From an uncultured Eubacteriaceae bacterium (GTDB taxonomy: Bacteria > Bacillota > Clostridia > Lachnospirales > Lachnospiraceae): a stretch of 6,917 bases of DNA. The notes beneath the pieces are model-generated. The model was not told where the DNA came from and searched no databases. It was given only the letters and a program-made list of their open reading frames with translations. The position numbers were made by a program, and so were the translations under genes. Positions within the stretch are counted from its first letter, which is position 1. Each line of letters opens with the position of its first letter. Where the stretch lies: the NCBI GenBank assembly GCA_945938055.1, contig CAMEUH010000129.1, positions 1-6,917 on the forward strand. The letters are read 5' to 3'. Shown one piece after another: positions 1-6,683 of the stretch.

Positions 1-311
1 TCCTCTCTTTCCCGAATATACTCATCCACCCGGAAGGTGCCTAAAGCAGAATATACATCCCGAATGATACTTTTTGTTACTTCCAGCGCCTCTTCCCTGC
101 CACAGGCAAGACCTACCACAAAAATATCATTTTCTTTATAATGCTTCTGAAGTAATTCATTATAGGAATAGATATCCAGTACGTTTTCGCTGTTGGAAGG
201 CAAGGTAATAACATATGCATTGGAAAGACGCCGTTTATTTATTTTTCGGAATAACTGATAGTGTTTCTTGGCTGCTCTCTCTCCAAGATACAGATTTTTA
301 TACCATTCCAT
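1..311 (-). CDS. Hypothetical protein, N-terminal 103 residues, cut by the window edge
   Basis: This is the 5' part of a gene that leaves the window on the left. The protein begins MEWYKNLYLGERAAKKHYQLF, and an open frame continues to base 1 with no stop. The start is the ATG at 311-309, preceded by GGATGAAGG, a usable ribosome binding site about 2-6 bases upstream. Another ATG lies 8 bases upstream but is out of frame. The segment opens with a very basic stretch (KKH, RKINKRR, residues about 15-28), then a strand-like YVITLPSNSENVLDIYS, then FVVGLACGREEALEVTKSIIRDVY, which looks like a beta strand followed by a helix. There is no signal peptide or membrane segment. It is the third gene after lysA, 19 bases behind the 470-residue gene, so probably co-transcribed. 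It resembles, from memory only, a conserved uncharacterised Lachnospiraceae protein. No function is assigned. Confidence 0.82.
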   Translation of the reverse strand, partial: MEWYKNLYLGERAAKKHYQLFRKINKRRLSNAYVITLPSNSENVLDIYSYNELLQKHYKENDIFVVGLACGREEALEVTKSIIRDVYSALGTFRVDEYIRERE

Positions 312-330
312 GCCTTCATCCTTTTACAAA

Positions 331-1743
331 TTATGAATCTTCTTCCATCAGCATATGAAGAAGTGCCATGGTCGCCTTCTTTTCCGCCAGGTCACTACAC
401 TGTTCCAGTGAAGTCTTCACATAACTGATAATTTCATCCATGTTATTAAAAAATACCGGAAGGGATGCTAAAACCAATGACATTACTGCACGGTTATATT
501 CTTTTGCATTCTTTAAAAAGCTCGCTGCCATCGTTTCATGATAATCGGAGAATGCAGCATTCACATCCTCTTCTGTTGCAGTTTTCTGTGACTGTCTTTC
601 TTCCAGACTGACAAAATGACTTCCGGATGAAAGTCTTGCAATTTTCTTAAGGCTTTCAAAATGTTCCCAAAGTCCCCGTTCCTTTAATTCATCGGATAAT
701 GAATTGTCCATTTCATCAATTACGTAATCATTTGCACTAATCTGCATGTATATCCGTTCCTGTTTGCCCTCGAAGGAAATAAAGTAATCCGTTATATCAC
801 CATCTGCATCATCAAGTCCTTTTCCATTCTGCTTAAGAACAGCATCAATGATGGAAATACACTTTCCTGCCTCTTCGCTTTCATAAAACGCATTCGGTCT
901 TGCGAGGAGAATAATCATAACGTCATTGATTACTTCCATGAGCTGTACATATAAATCACTGGTCTTGGTCAGAAATGTGACCGCATATTCCAGCTCCTTT
1001 TGTGCTTTCTGGAATTCTTCCTCCTGCATTTCCTTATAGGAATAACCGGAAAGTTTCTGCAACAGCTGATATAAATCCGGAAATGCTGCTGAAAATCCCT
1101 GCGGCTCATAAATTCCGGAAACCGTCTTTAACATATATACAAAATCCGCGAGCGAGCTTTGTTCCTGGTCTTTGTAAAGACCAAATGCATCCTGAACCAG
1201 TTCAAAGAATTTCTTGCGTGTAAGACGCATAGGAAGCTGCTCCACCACGCATGAAATCTTACCATTCATGACAACCGAATCCTTGTCTGACACAATAAAA
1301 TTCAAGACATCATTTACAAGCTGCCCTTCAAAGTACGCTTCATCAAATACCTCGTTGGAAAAACGATATTCCACACGATTTAACAAATGCTCAAAAATAC
1401 CAAAACGGTCCACATAAGCCGTTACGATTTCCATGGTGGAAATAACAGAATCACGGATTAGCGTTAATCGCTTTAATGCCTCTTTACGGGATTCTTCACT
1501 GGAATTATTGACAATATCCGTTTCAATCATTCCGTTTAATGAGGCAAGAACCTTAAGGATGTCCCTGGACACCATGTCATCTGCCTCGGAAAGTACGTCA
1601 CAAAAGGTATAATAATTCATGGAAAGCTTAATATGGCTGAATCTTCCATATAACGTAGTCATATTGCTTATGTATGCCGAAAGATTCCTGTCCAGATTCT
1701 TTTTCTTGCAAATATCTTTTGAAATACTGTTCAAATCTGCCAT
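331..1743 (-). CDS. Hypothetical 470-residue helical cytosolic protein, second gene of the lysA operon
   Basis: An intact open frame of 470 codons starts at the ATG 1743-1741, with AGGATAG four bases upstream as a modest ribosome binding site. It lies 13 bases after the lysA stop and 19 bases before the next start, so it is very probably translated from the lysA transcript. The protein is acidic and appears almost entirely alpha-helical, with no signal peptide, no convincing membrane segment and no metal-binding cysteine cluster. Regions that look most conserved-like are residues 169-190 (QLPMRLTRKKFFELVQDAF and following), a glutamate-rich helix at 235-255 (EMQEEEFQKAQKELEYA) and helical C-terminal segments at about 405-465. 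An acidic patch, DDADGD, sits at 311-316. I do not recognise a named domain. It may be a lineage-specific protein; linkage to lysA is the only contextual clue, and the long helical repeats could equally suit a scaffold or regulator. Confidence 0.85.
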   Translation of the reverse strand: MADLNSISKDICKKKNLDRNLSAYISNMTTLYGRFSHIKLSMNYYTFCDVLSEADDMVSRDILKVLASLNGMIETDIVNNSSEESRKEALKRLTLIRDSVISTMEIVTAYVDRFGIFEHLLNRVEYRFSNEVFDEAYFEGQLVNDVLNFIVSDKDSVVMNGKISCVVEQLPMRLTRKKFFELVQDAFGLYKDQEQSSLADFVYMLKTVSGIYEPQGFSAAFPDLYQLLQKLSGYSYKEMQEEEFQKAQKELEYAVTFLTKTSDLYVQLMEVINDVMIILLARPNAFYESEEAGKCISIIDAVLKQNGKGLDDADGDITDYFISFEGKQERIYMQISANDYVIDEMDNSLSDELKERGLWEHFESLKKIARLSSGSHFVSLEERQSQKTATEEDVNAAFSDYHETMAASFLKNAKEYNRAVMSLVLASLPVFFNNMDEIISYVKTSLEQCSDLAEKKATMALLHMLMEEDS

Positions 1744-1756
1744 AATTCTATCCTAC

Positions 1757-3028
1757 TTATTTATTATTATATTTCTTAAAATAATCTGTAAAATCAAAAG
1801 TTGCAAAATAATCTGCTGGTGTTTCCGCCCTACGAATCATCTGGACGCTTCCGTCTTCCTTTAAAAGAAGCTCTGCAGAGCGAAGCTTGCCATTATAATT
1901 GTAACCCATTGAAAATCCATTTGCACCCGTATCATGAAGCACCAGATAGTCACCGATTTCAATTTCCGGAAGCATCCTGTCAATGGCAAATTTATCATTA
2001 TTTTCACACAGGGAACCTGTTACATCATATTTATGGTCACATGGTGCATCTTCTTTTCCGAGCACTGTAATATGATGATATGCCCCATACATGGCAGGAC
2101 GCATCAGATTTGCCGCACAGGCATCGCAGCCAACGTATTCCTTGTATGTATGCTTAAAATGAAGCACCTGTGTTACCAGATGACCATATGGAGCCAGCAT
2201 GAAACGTCCAAGTTCCGTGTAAATGGCAACATCTCCCATTCCATTTGCAGTCAATACTTCCTCATAAACCTTTCTGACTCCTTCGCCGATTGCCATGATG
2301 TCATTTTCTTCCTGTTCAGGCTTATATGGAATCCCAATACCACCGGAAAGATTAATGAATTTAATGTCACATCCGGTCTTTTCCTTTAATTCTACTGCAA
2401 GTTCAAATAAAATCTTGGCAAGAGTCGGATAATAATCATTTGTTACCGTGTTGCTGGCAAGAAATGCATGAATTCCAAAATTCTTGGCACCCTTTGCCTT
2501 TAACATTTTATAAGCCTCAATTATCTGGTCTTTTGTCATGCCATACTTGGCATCTCCCGGATTATCCATGATGGAATTGGCAATCTGAAAATATCCGCCC
2601 GGATTAAAACGGCAGCAGATGGTCTCCGGAATACCGCATACCTTGTCCAGAAATTCCACATGGGTAATATCATCCAGATTAATCTTAGCACCCAGCTTTC
2701 TTGCAAATTCATATTCACATGCCGGTGTTGCATTTGAGGAAAACATGATGTCATCTCCGGAAAATCCCAGTGCTTCTGCCATCATCAGTTCCGTCATGGA
2801 GGAACAGTCCACACCACAGCCATATTCTTTTAAGATATTAATCAAAAATGGATTTGGAGTTGCCTTAACCGCAAAATACTCCTTAAATCCTTTATTCCAT
2901 GAAAAAGCCTCCTTGAGTCTTTTAACATTCTCTCTGATTCCTTTCTCATCATAAATATGGAAAGGTGTTGGATATGTTTTTGTAATCTCCTTTACCTGTT
3001 CCAGAGTTACAAATGGTTTCTTAGACAT
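1757..3028 (-). CDS. lysA: Diaminopimelate decarboxylase (fold-type III PLP enzyme), variant motifs
   Basis: Likely LysA, which decarboxylates meso-diaminopimelate to L-lysine, the last step of lysine synthesis, in the cytosol. The 423-residue length fits the family. EYFAVKATPNP at 50-60 carries the PLP lysine, K55. The barrel continues through RFNPGG (140-145), AKYGM (160-164) and the glycine-rich LSGGIGIPY (228-235). The C-terminal domain has NLMRPAMYGAYHHI (307-320, substrate-contacting arginine) and SLCENND (339-345, catalytic Cys341-Glu342). Three motifs depart from the usual pattern: HAFLAS instead of HCHxGS (187-192), ELGR instead of EPGR (272-275) and GAN instead of GAY (368-370). The start is the ATG at 3028, with AAGGAG eight bases upstream; an in-frame TTG at 3052 has no such site. 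It heads an operon with two unknown genes. A relative acting on another basic D-amino acid remains possible. Confidence 0.88.
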   Translation of the reverse strand: MSKKPFVTLEQVKEITKTYPTPFHIYDEKGIRENVKRLKEAFSWNKGFKEYFAVKATPNPFLINILKEYGCGVDCSSMTELMMAEALGFSGDDIMFSSNATPACEYEFARKLGAKINLDDITHVEFLDKVCGIPETICCRFNPGGYFQIANSIMDNPGDAKYGMTKDQIIEAYKMLKAKGAKNFGIHAFLASNTVTNDYYPTLAKILFELAVELKEKTGCDIKFINLSGGIGIPYKPEQEENDIMAIGEGVRKVYEEVLTANGMGDVAIYTELGRFMLAPYGHLVTQVLHFKHTYKEYVGCDACAANLMRPAMYGAYHHITVLGKEDAPCDHKYDVTGSLCENNDKFAIDRMLPEIEIGDYLVLHDTGANGFSMGYNYNGKLRSAELLLKEDGSVQMIRRAETPADYFATFDFTDYFKKYNNK

Positions 3029-3036
3029 TATTAAGT

Positions 3037-3042
3037 CTCCTT
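3037..3042 (-). promoter_or_regulatory. Ribosome binding site fixing the lysA start
   Basis: On the minus strand this reads AAGGAG, within GGAAGGAGA, and is separated by eight bases from the ATG at 3028. It lies inside the frame that would be added by the upstream TTG at 3052, so it argues against that longer start. Confidence 0.8.
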
Positions 3043-3072
3043 CCTGAGTCAAAAAATAAAAATATATAAAAA

Positions 3073-3101
3073 ATTTTATAATAATTATAATAAATAGTCA
3101 A
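3073..3101 (-). promoter_or_regulatory. Probable housekeeping promoter of the lysA operon
   Basis: On the minus strand TTGACT (3101-3096, five of six matches to TTGACA) is followed after 17 bases by TAAAAT (3078-3073, five of six matches to TATAAT). Transcription would begin near 3066, giving a leader of about 38 bases, too short to hold a lysine riboswitch. The surrounding DNA is extremely AT-rich, so the -10 choice is less certain than the -35; TATAAA with a 15-base spacer is an alternative. Confidence 0.6.
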
Positions 3102-3147
3102 GAAAAGAGAATAATAAGTCTGTAATATTTTTTTAGGAGGAAGAAAA

Positions 3148-3333
3148 ATGGCTCAGATTAGTGAACTTGACTTACAAAATTTAAGACATCTCATTGGCGA
3201 CTGTGAAAATTCCTACTGTAAAATGACCGCATATGCCAATGATGCCACCGACCCAAAGGTAAAGCAGTTTTTTAAGGATGCTGCGACCAGTGCAACCAAC
3301 AACAAAAAACAGTTAATGGAATTTTTAAATTAG
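3148..3333 (+). CDS. Small spore-coat-like (CotF-type) helical protein, 61 residues
   Basis: A short gene with an excellent ribosome binding site, AGGAGG at 3135-3140, seven bases before the ATG. The product looks like two amphipathic helices: LDLQNLRHLIGDCENSYCKM (about 8-27), then KVKQFFKDAATSATNNKKQL (about 37-56). This pattern resembles one half of the ferritin-like four-helix bundle seen in CotF-type spore coat proteins, where the second helix is followed by a short loop. The following gene encodes a similar small helical protein, and the pair are probably translated together. Such proteins are made in the mother cell and deposited on the forespore, but no sporulation promoter could be identified here. 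The family call rests on helix pattern and on pairing with the next gene; the two cysteines (19 and 24) are not a recognised motif. Confidence 0.7.
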   Translation: MAQISELDLQNLRHLIGDCENSYCKMTAYANDATDPKVKQFFKDAATSATNNKKQLMEFLN

Positions 3334-3337
3334 GAGG
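3332..3337 (+). promoter_or_regulatory. Ribosome binding site overlapping the upstream stop codon
   Basis: AGGAGG begins on the second base of the TAG stop (3331-3333) of the first coat-like gene and lies seven bases before the ATG at 3345. This layout favours translational coupling and roughly equal production of the two small proteins. Confidence 0.8.
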
Positions 3338-3344
3338 CAGACAA

Positions 3345-3587
3345 ATGGAAGAACGTGTAATGGTAGCCGATACACTAAAAGGCTTAAATGCTCATCTCGG
3401 CGGATTCGGACAGATGATTCCTCAGACGGAAAACAAAGAATTAAAGCAAACCTTAAAACAGATGCGTAATCAGGCTGAAATGTCCCAGGAACAGCTTTAT
3501 ACCATTGCAAAAGACAAAAATTATTATACTCCAGCCGCATGGGCAAAAGAAGATGAAATTGCCCAGGTTAAAAATTTGTTTGTGTAA
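3345..3587 (+). CDS. Spore coat protein, CotF family-like, 80 residues
   Basis: The product looks like the common small clostridial CotF-type coat protein. An opening helix (MVADTLKGLNAHLGGFGQMI, about 6-25) is followed by a second (NKELKQTLKQMRNQAEMSQE, about 30-49), which runs into YTIAKDKNYYTPAAWA (53-68). The aromatic-proline NYYTPAA segment after the second helix and the closing EIAQVKNLF (71-79) match the GYYxPA and QVKxxF pattern I associate with this family. It follows the first coat-like gene after 11 bases, with a strong AGGAGG site, and ends 35 bases before a terminator. The expected place of action is the coat of the developing spore. There is no signal peptide, as is normal for coat proteins. 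A role as a general ferritin-like stress protein is less likely but not excluded. Confidence 0.78.
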   Translation: MEERVMVADTLKGLNAHLGGFGQMIPQTENKELKQTLKQMRNQAEMSQEQLYTIAKDKNYYTPAAWAKEDEIAQVKNLFV

Positions 3588-3622
3588 TACAACATACTTG
3601 ATTCAATTAGAAAATAATCCGT

Positions 3623-3687
3623 AAAAAAGGGCGAACCGATTATCATGGTAAACCTCACGATAACCAGGCTTCGCCCGATTTCTTTTT
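3623..3687. terminator. Bidirectional Rho-independent terminator between convergent operons
   Basis: GGGCGAA at 3629-3635 pairs with TTCGCCC at 3670-3676, and an inner arm TTATC (3640-3644) pairs with GATAA (3659-3663), giving a long, slightly interrupted hairpin. On the plus strand it is followed by a T-rich tail (TTTCTTTTT, 3679-3687). On the minus strand the run of six A at 3623-3628 reads as six T. It therefore stops the coat-gene transcript from the left and the glgA-GH13 transcript from the right. Confidence 0.9.
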
Positions 3688-3707
3688 ACTCCTTTTGAAA
3701 AGACAGC

Positions 3708-5177
3708 TTAATATTCCTCCAGAACCTCCGGACGCTGATTATAGAGCCACATCATTCCATATGGCTTAATATGGATACTCTGGTCACGGATATAATCATT
3801 GGAAATAATATCTGTATATGGTCCCGGTTCAATCAGCCAAGCTGTCTTCTGTACAGGACTAAAATTAAATAACGCAATGATTCTCTTATCCCCCATGGTA
3901 CGAACAATTCCAAGAACGGACGGATCAAAGGTATCGTAGGTATAACATCTGGCATCTCTTGAAAATACATCATAAACTGCACGGATTCGTTTGAGATGCA
4001 TCAGATTATTGTATAATTTATATTGATAGGATTCCGTATTAAAACGCAGCTTTGTCTTGGACCAGTCCATACTCTTTCCTTCTGTCTGTCCCAGTTCATC
4101 GCCAAGATACATAAATGGAACCCCGGGAATCATCATCAGATACCCCTGCAGCATCATGTCAAAATCAGTTGCCAGTTCCAGTTCAATCCGATCATTTGCC
4201 TTATCAATTCCACATAATACGGCAAGATTCTTCCAATCCTCCTGCCATGGATCCTGAATATAATTAAGAAATACGGTATTCCTGCTTATCATGGTCAGGG
4301 AATCAATCATGTTCCTTAATTTTAAAACACGCTTGCTTTCAATGGTTTCGAGAAGAAAATCTTTATTACTGATGTTGTTAATCAGCTGGCATTCCTGTTT
4401 TCCCATGGAACCATAGTAAGAAAAAGCAGAACCTTCATCATACTCTCCATTACATAATAAAATGCAGCCTGGGCAGACGATGTCCAGAATAATCCGAAGC
4501 ATGCGTACAATGTGAATTTTCTGATCCGTATAGGAAAAGTCAAGACCTAAGTCATTCCACTTATACGGTCTGCAGTTGATTTTAAAAATATCCACGCCAA
4601 TATTCGCTAACATCAGCATGTCATAAACCAGTTTGTTAAATAATACCGGATTGGCAAAAAGCTTATCCAGATAATCTGGTTTGCAATAATCCCCAATATT
4701 ATCCAGACAGACACTGATTCCCGCCTTATGACATTCCAGACAGAATTCATGGACATCCTTCATGCTTGCGTAAGTTAAATCAACCGAAACAAATTCCGGA
4801 AGTGCTCCCTTTTTATTCACCATGAGAGAATGCTTTAAAACCGGCATCAGATTAATAAAAGAAATATCAAAATCTTTTAAATATTCCAAATGTTCCTTTA
4901 GTGCAGAAAGACGATTTTCATTTTCATCGACACAGATCGTCATCCCATATGCATTTCCATTATGATACCATCCGATATTCTGCTCGCGTTCCCAGTCCAG
5001 CTGTTTCAAATTCTCAGGACGATAGGAAAACGCATTGTCCAGATTTTTTAATAAAAATGTAAAGGAATCAAAACGATCCTCATATGTATCCAGATATGCG
5101 GTCCTCAGTTCATCCAAATTATTCTCTTTTCGTAATTCAAATTCACGCTTAAAATCAATCTTCTCGTTCATTTCCAC
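3708..5177 (-). CDS. GH13 amylosucrase-like protein lacking key catalytic residues (probable pseudoenzyme)
   Basis: A 489-residue relative of amylosucrase-type GH13 proteins, shorter than the roughly 630-residue enzymes. Shared features include FINLMPVLK (107-115), KAGISVCLD (151-159), LANIGVDI (190-197), GEYDEGSAFSYYGSMGKQECQ (244-264), IPGVPFMYLGDELG (350-363), DWS (371-373) and KPYGMMWL (471-478). The usual conserved regions are damaged. Region I ends DNIGDY, so the NH pair is lost. Region II reads KIN where the family has RxD, so the nucleophile is Asn201 and the arginine is Lys199. Region IV has QDPW where RSHD is expected. Only the acid/base-like Glu245 remains. Domain B after residue 164 is almost absent. 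The start is a GTG at 5177, with GGTGAT four bases upstream. It follows glgA by 16 bases, so a glucan-binding or accessory role in glycogen synthesis is inferred; altered catalysis is the alternative. Confidence 0.85.
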   Translation of the reverse strand: MEMNEKIDFKREFELRKENNLDELRTAYLDTYEDRFDSFTFLLKNLDNAFSYRPENLKQLDWEREQNIGWYHNGNAYGMTICVDENENRLSALKEHLEYLKDFDISFINLMPVLKHSLMVNKKGALPEFVSVDLTYASMKDVHEFCLECHKAGISVCLDNIGDYCKPDYLDKLFANPVLFNKLVYDMLMLANIGVDIFKINCRPYKWNDLGLDFSYTDQKIHIVRMLRIILDIVCPGCILLCNGEYDEGSAFSYYGSMGKQECQLINNISNKDFLLETIESKRVLKLRNMIDSLTMISRNTVFLNYIQDPWQEDWKNLAVLCGIDKANDRIELELATDFDMMLQGYLMMIPGVPFMYLGDELGQTEGKSMDWSKTKLRFNTESYQYKLYNNLMHLKRIRAVYDVFSRDARCYTYDTFDPSVLGIVRTMGDKRIIALFNFSPVQKTAWLIEPGPYTDIISNDYIRDQSIHIKPYGMMWLYNQRPEVLEEY

Positions 5178-5181
5178 TTAT

Positions 5182-5187
5182 ATCACC
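5182..5187 (-). promoter_or_regulatory. Ribosome binding site deciding a GTG start for the GH13-like gene
   Basis: On the minus strand GGTGAT lies four bases before the GTG at 5177, and the stretch GAGATGGTGAT matches most of the extended anti-16S complement AAGGAGGTGAT. The in-frame ATG at 5171 would be ten bases away, so the GTG start is preferred, though the ATG remains possible. Confidence 0.55.
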
Positions 5188-5193
5188 ATCTCA

Positions 5194-6630
5194 TTATAAA
5201 CGATTATATAATTCCTCGTATTTCTTTGCGGAAGCAGTCCAAGAGAAATCAGCAGCCATGGCACGATCCACAATCTTATTCCATTCCCGCTTCTTATCAT
5301 AATAAATCTGTTCCGCATACCGTACACAATTCAACATTTCATGTGCATTGTAATTCGCAAAGGAGAAACCGGTTCCCGTACCTTCATATTCATTATATGG
5401 CTGTACGGTATCTTTTAACCCACCTGTTTCACGCACAATCGGAACTGTTCCGTAACGAAGACTCATCAGCTGGCTTAAACCGCATGGTTCAAATAACGAT
5501 GGCATCAGGAATGCATCACATGCTGCATAAATCTTATGGGATAAATCCTCATTATAGTAAATATTGGCAGAAACCTTATCCTTATACTTCCATGCGAAAT
5601 GACGGAACATATTCTCATACTTCGGCTCACCGGTACCCAGAACAACAAGCTGAATGGCATCCTGACACATCTGATCCATCATGTAAGCAATTAAATCAAA
5701 GCCCTTCTGGTGCGTAAGACGTGATACAATACCAATCACCATTCGATCCTTGTTCACCTCAAGGCCAAGCTCTTTCTGAAGTGCAAGTTTATTTTTGTAT
5801 TTTTCCTTGCGGAAAGTTACGGCATTGTAATGATTGGAAATCCTCGGATCGGTTTCAGGATTATATTCTTCATAATCAATTCCGTTTACAATTCCAACAA
5901 GACTATTGGAACGGGCACGCATTAATCCATCCAGATTTTCACCATAAAATGGTGTCTTGATTTCCTCCGCATAACTCTGGCTGACTGTAGTAATGGCATC
6001 CGCATAAACGATACCACCCTTTAAATAGTTACCATCACCATAAGCTTCCAGCTTGTCCGGAGTAAAGAAATACTGCGGAAGTCCTGTAATATCCTGAATT
6101 TTCTTTAAATTCCAAATTCCCTGGAATTTCAGATTATGTATTGTCATGATGGACTTGGCGCGGCGGAAAATTTCATTTCCTTGGAAACGTTCCTTCATGT
6201 AAACCGGAATCAGACCTGTCTGCCAGTCATGACAATGAATAATGTCCGGATCAAAACCAAGAACCGGAATTGCTGATAATGCCGCCTTGCTAAAGAAGGC
6301 AAATTTCTCAATATCCTCATGAATATATCCATATGGCTTCGGACCTGAAAAATAAAACTCATTATCAATGAAATAAAAAATCACACCATTATATTCTAAT
6401 TCAAATACACCGACATATTGCTGGCGCCATGCCAGATCAATGTAAAAGTGGGTTTTGTAAACCATTTTTTCACGATACTGCCACGGTATGCATAAATATT
6501 TCGGTATCATCACGCGTACATCATATTCATTCTTATCAAAATATTTCGGCAAAGAACCAACTACATCAGCCAATCCGCCTGTTTTTATAAATGGAACTGC
6601 TTCTGAAGCGATAAATAGTACTTTTTTCAT
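5194..6630 (-). CDS. glgA: Glycogen (starch) synthase, ADP-glucose type, GT5 family
   Basis: A cytosolic GT-B glycosyltransferase that adds glucose from ADP-glucose to the growing alpha-1,4-glucan. The protein has 478 residues, the usual family length. The N-terminal domain carries KTGGLADVVGSLPK (16-29), the ADP-glucose-binding KTGGL loop, and HCHDWQTG (132-139). The C-terminal domain holds RLTHQKG (304-310, the phosphate-contacting Arg and Lys) and FEPCGLSQL (380-388), with Glu381 in the retaining-enzyme E-x7-E position, followed by RETGGLKDTV. All expected residues are intact. The start is the ATG at 6630, where GGAGG lies seven bases upstream; an in-frame ATG at 6651 would add seven residues but lacks this site. 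It is followed by the GH13-like gene and preceded by spo0A in the same direction. No glgC, glgB or glgP lies in the window. Confidence 0.97.
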   Translation of the reverse strand: MKKVLFIASEAVPFIKTGGLADVVGSLPKYFDKNEYDVRVMIPKYLCIPWQYREKMVYKTHFYIDLAWRQQYVGVFELEYNGVIFYFIDNEFYFSGPKPYGYIHEDIEKFAFFSKAALSAIPVLGFDPDIIHCHDWQTGLIPVYMKERFQGNEIFRRAKSIMTIHNLKFQGIWNLKKIQDITGLPQYFFTPDKLEAYGDGNYLKGGIVYADAITTVSQSYAEEIKTPFYGENLDGLMRARSNSLVGIVNGIDYEEYNPETDPRISNHYNAVTFRKEKYKNKLALQKELGLEVNKDRMVIGIVSRLTHQKGFDLIAYMMDQMCQDAIQLVVLGTGEPKYENMFRHFAWKYKDKVSANIYYNEDLSHKIYAACDAFLMPSLFEPCGLSQLMSLRYGTVPIVRETGGLKDTVQPYNEYEGTGTGFSFANYNAHEMLNCVRYAEQIYYDKKREWNKIVDRAMAADFSWTASAKKYEELYNRL

Positions 6631-6637
6631 GGGCAAA

Positions 6638-6642
6638 CCTCC
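6638..6642 (-). promoter_or_regulatory. Ribosome binding site fixing the glgA start
   Basis: GGAGG on the minus strand, seven bases before the ATG at 6630. It supports the MKKVLFIASE start over the in-frame ATG at 6651, whose added codons would contain this site. Confidence 0.85.
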
Positions 6643-6654
6643 AAAATGCATTTT
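6643..6654. repeat. Perfect 12-base palindrome in the glgA leader
   Basis: AAAATGCATTTT is a perfect palindrome that abuts the glgA ribosome binding site and lies just downstream of the predicted transcription start near 6656. It has no loop, so a DNA-binding site is more likely than an RNA hairpin. Chance occurrence in AT-rich DNA is quite possible. Confidence 0.4.
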
Positions 6655-6658
6655 ATAT

Positions 6659-6683
6659 ATACATTATAACTGATAGAATGTAT
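6659..6683. repeat. Inverted repeat ATACATT-11-AATGTAT over the glgA promoter
   Basis: Two perfect 7-base arms, 6659-6665 and 6677-6683, separated by 11 bases, give a centre-to-centre spacing of 18 bases. They overlap the predicted -10 box of glgA, the position expected for a repressor operator. On the plus strand it is followed by TTTTT, so a weak hairpin is also possible, but the arms are AT-rich and unstable. Confidence 0.45.

Larger units (their letters stand above)
3029..3147. other. AT-rich divergent intergenic region between lysA and the coat genes
   Basis: This 119-base interval separates the divergent lysA operon and coat-protein pair. From 3049 to 3096 it is almost pure A and T and contains the near-palindrome TATAAAAAATTTTATA. 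On the plus strand two perfect TATAAT hexamers occur (3077-3082 and 3086-3091), but neither has a good -35 partner. I could not match a sporulation sigma factor (SigE, SigG or SigK) consensus with confidence, so the coat-gene promoter stays unassigned. Confidence 0.5.

Noticed and set aside
1801..2389. Plus-strand open frames of 89 and 151 codons opposite lysA
   Set aside because: They lack ribosome binding sites, have low-quality protein composition, and lie antisense to a well-supported gene.
3029..3052. Longer lysA start at TTG 3052
   Set aside because: It has no ribosome binding site, and it would place the strong AAGGAG site inside the coding region.
3029..3147. Lysine riboswitch (L-box) upstream of lysA
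   Set aside because: The predicted leader is only about 38 bases and the whole interval is 119 bases of AT-rich DNA, too short for the roughly 170-base aptamer.
3325..3546. Minus-strand 73-codon frame opposite the coat-like genes
   Set aside because: The two plus-strand genes have excellent ribosome binding sites and family-like sequence; this frame has neither.
3708..5177. Naming the GH13 protein a working amylosucrase or alpha-amylase
   Set aside because: The nucleophile, its arginine partner, the region I histidine and the region IV His-Asp are all replaced, so an enzyme name would be misleading.
5226..5960. Plus-strand open frames opposite glgA (163 and 79 codons)
   Set aside because: They are rich in His, Gln, Ser and Pro, as expected of antisense shadows, with no ribosome binding site and full overlap of a conserved gene.
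6631..6651. Longer glgA start at the in-frame ATG 6651 (adds MHFGGLP)
   Set aside because: The added codons contain the GGAGG ribosome binding site of the 6630 start, and the family normally begins MKKVLFIASE or similar.
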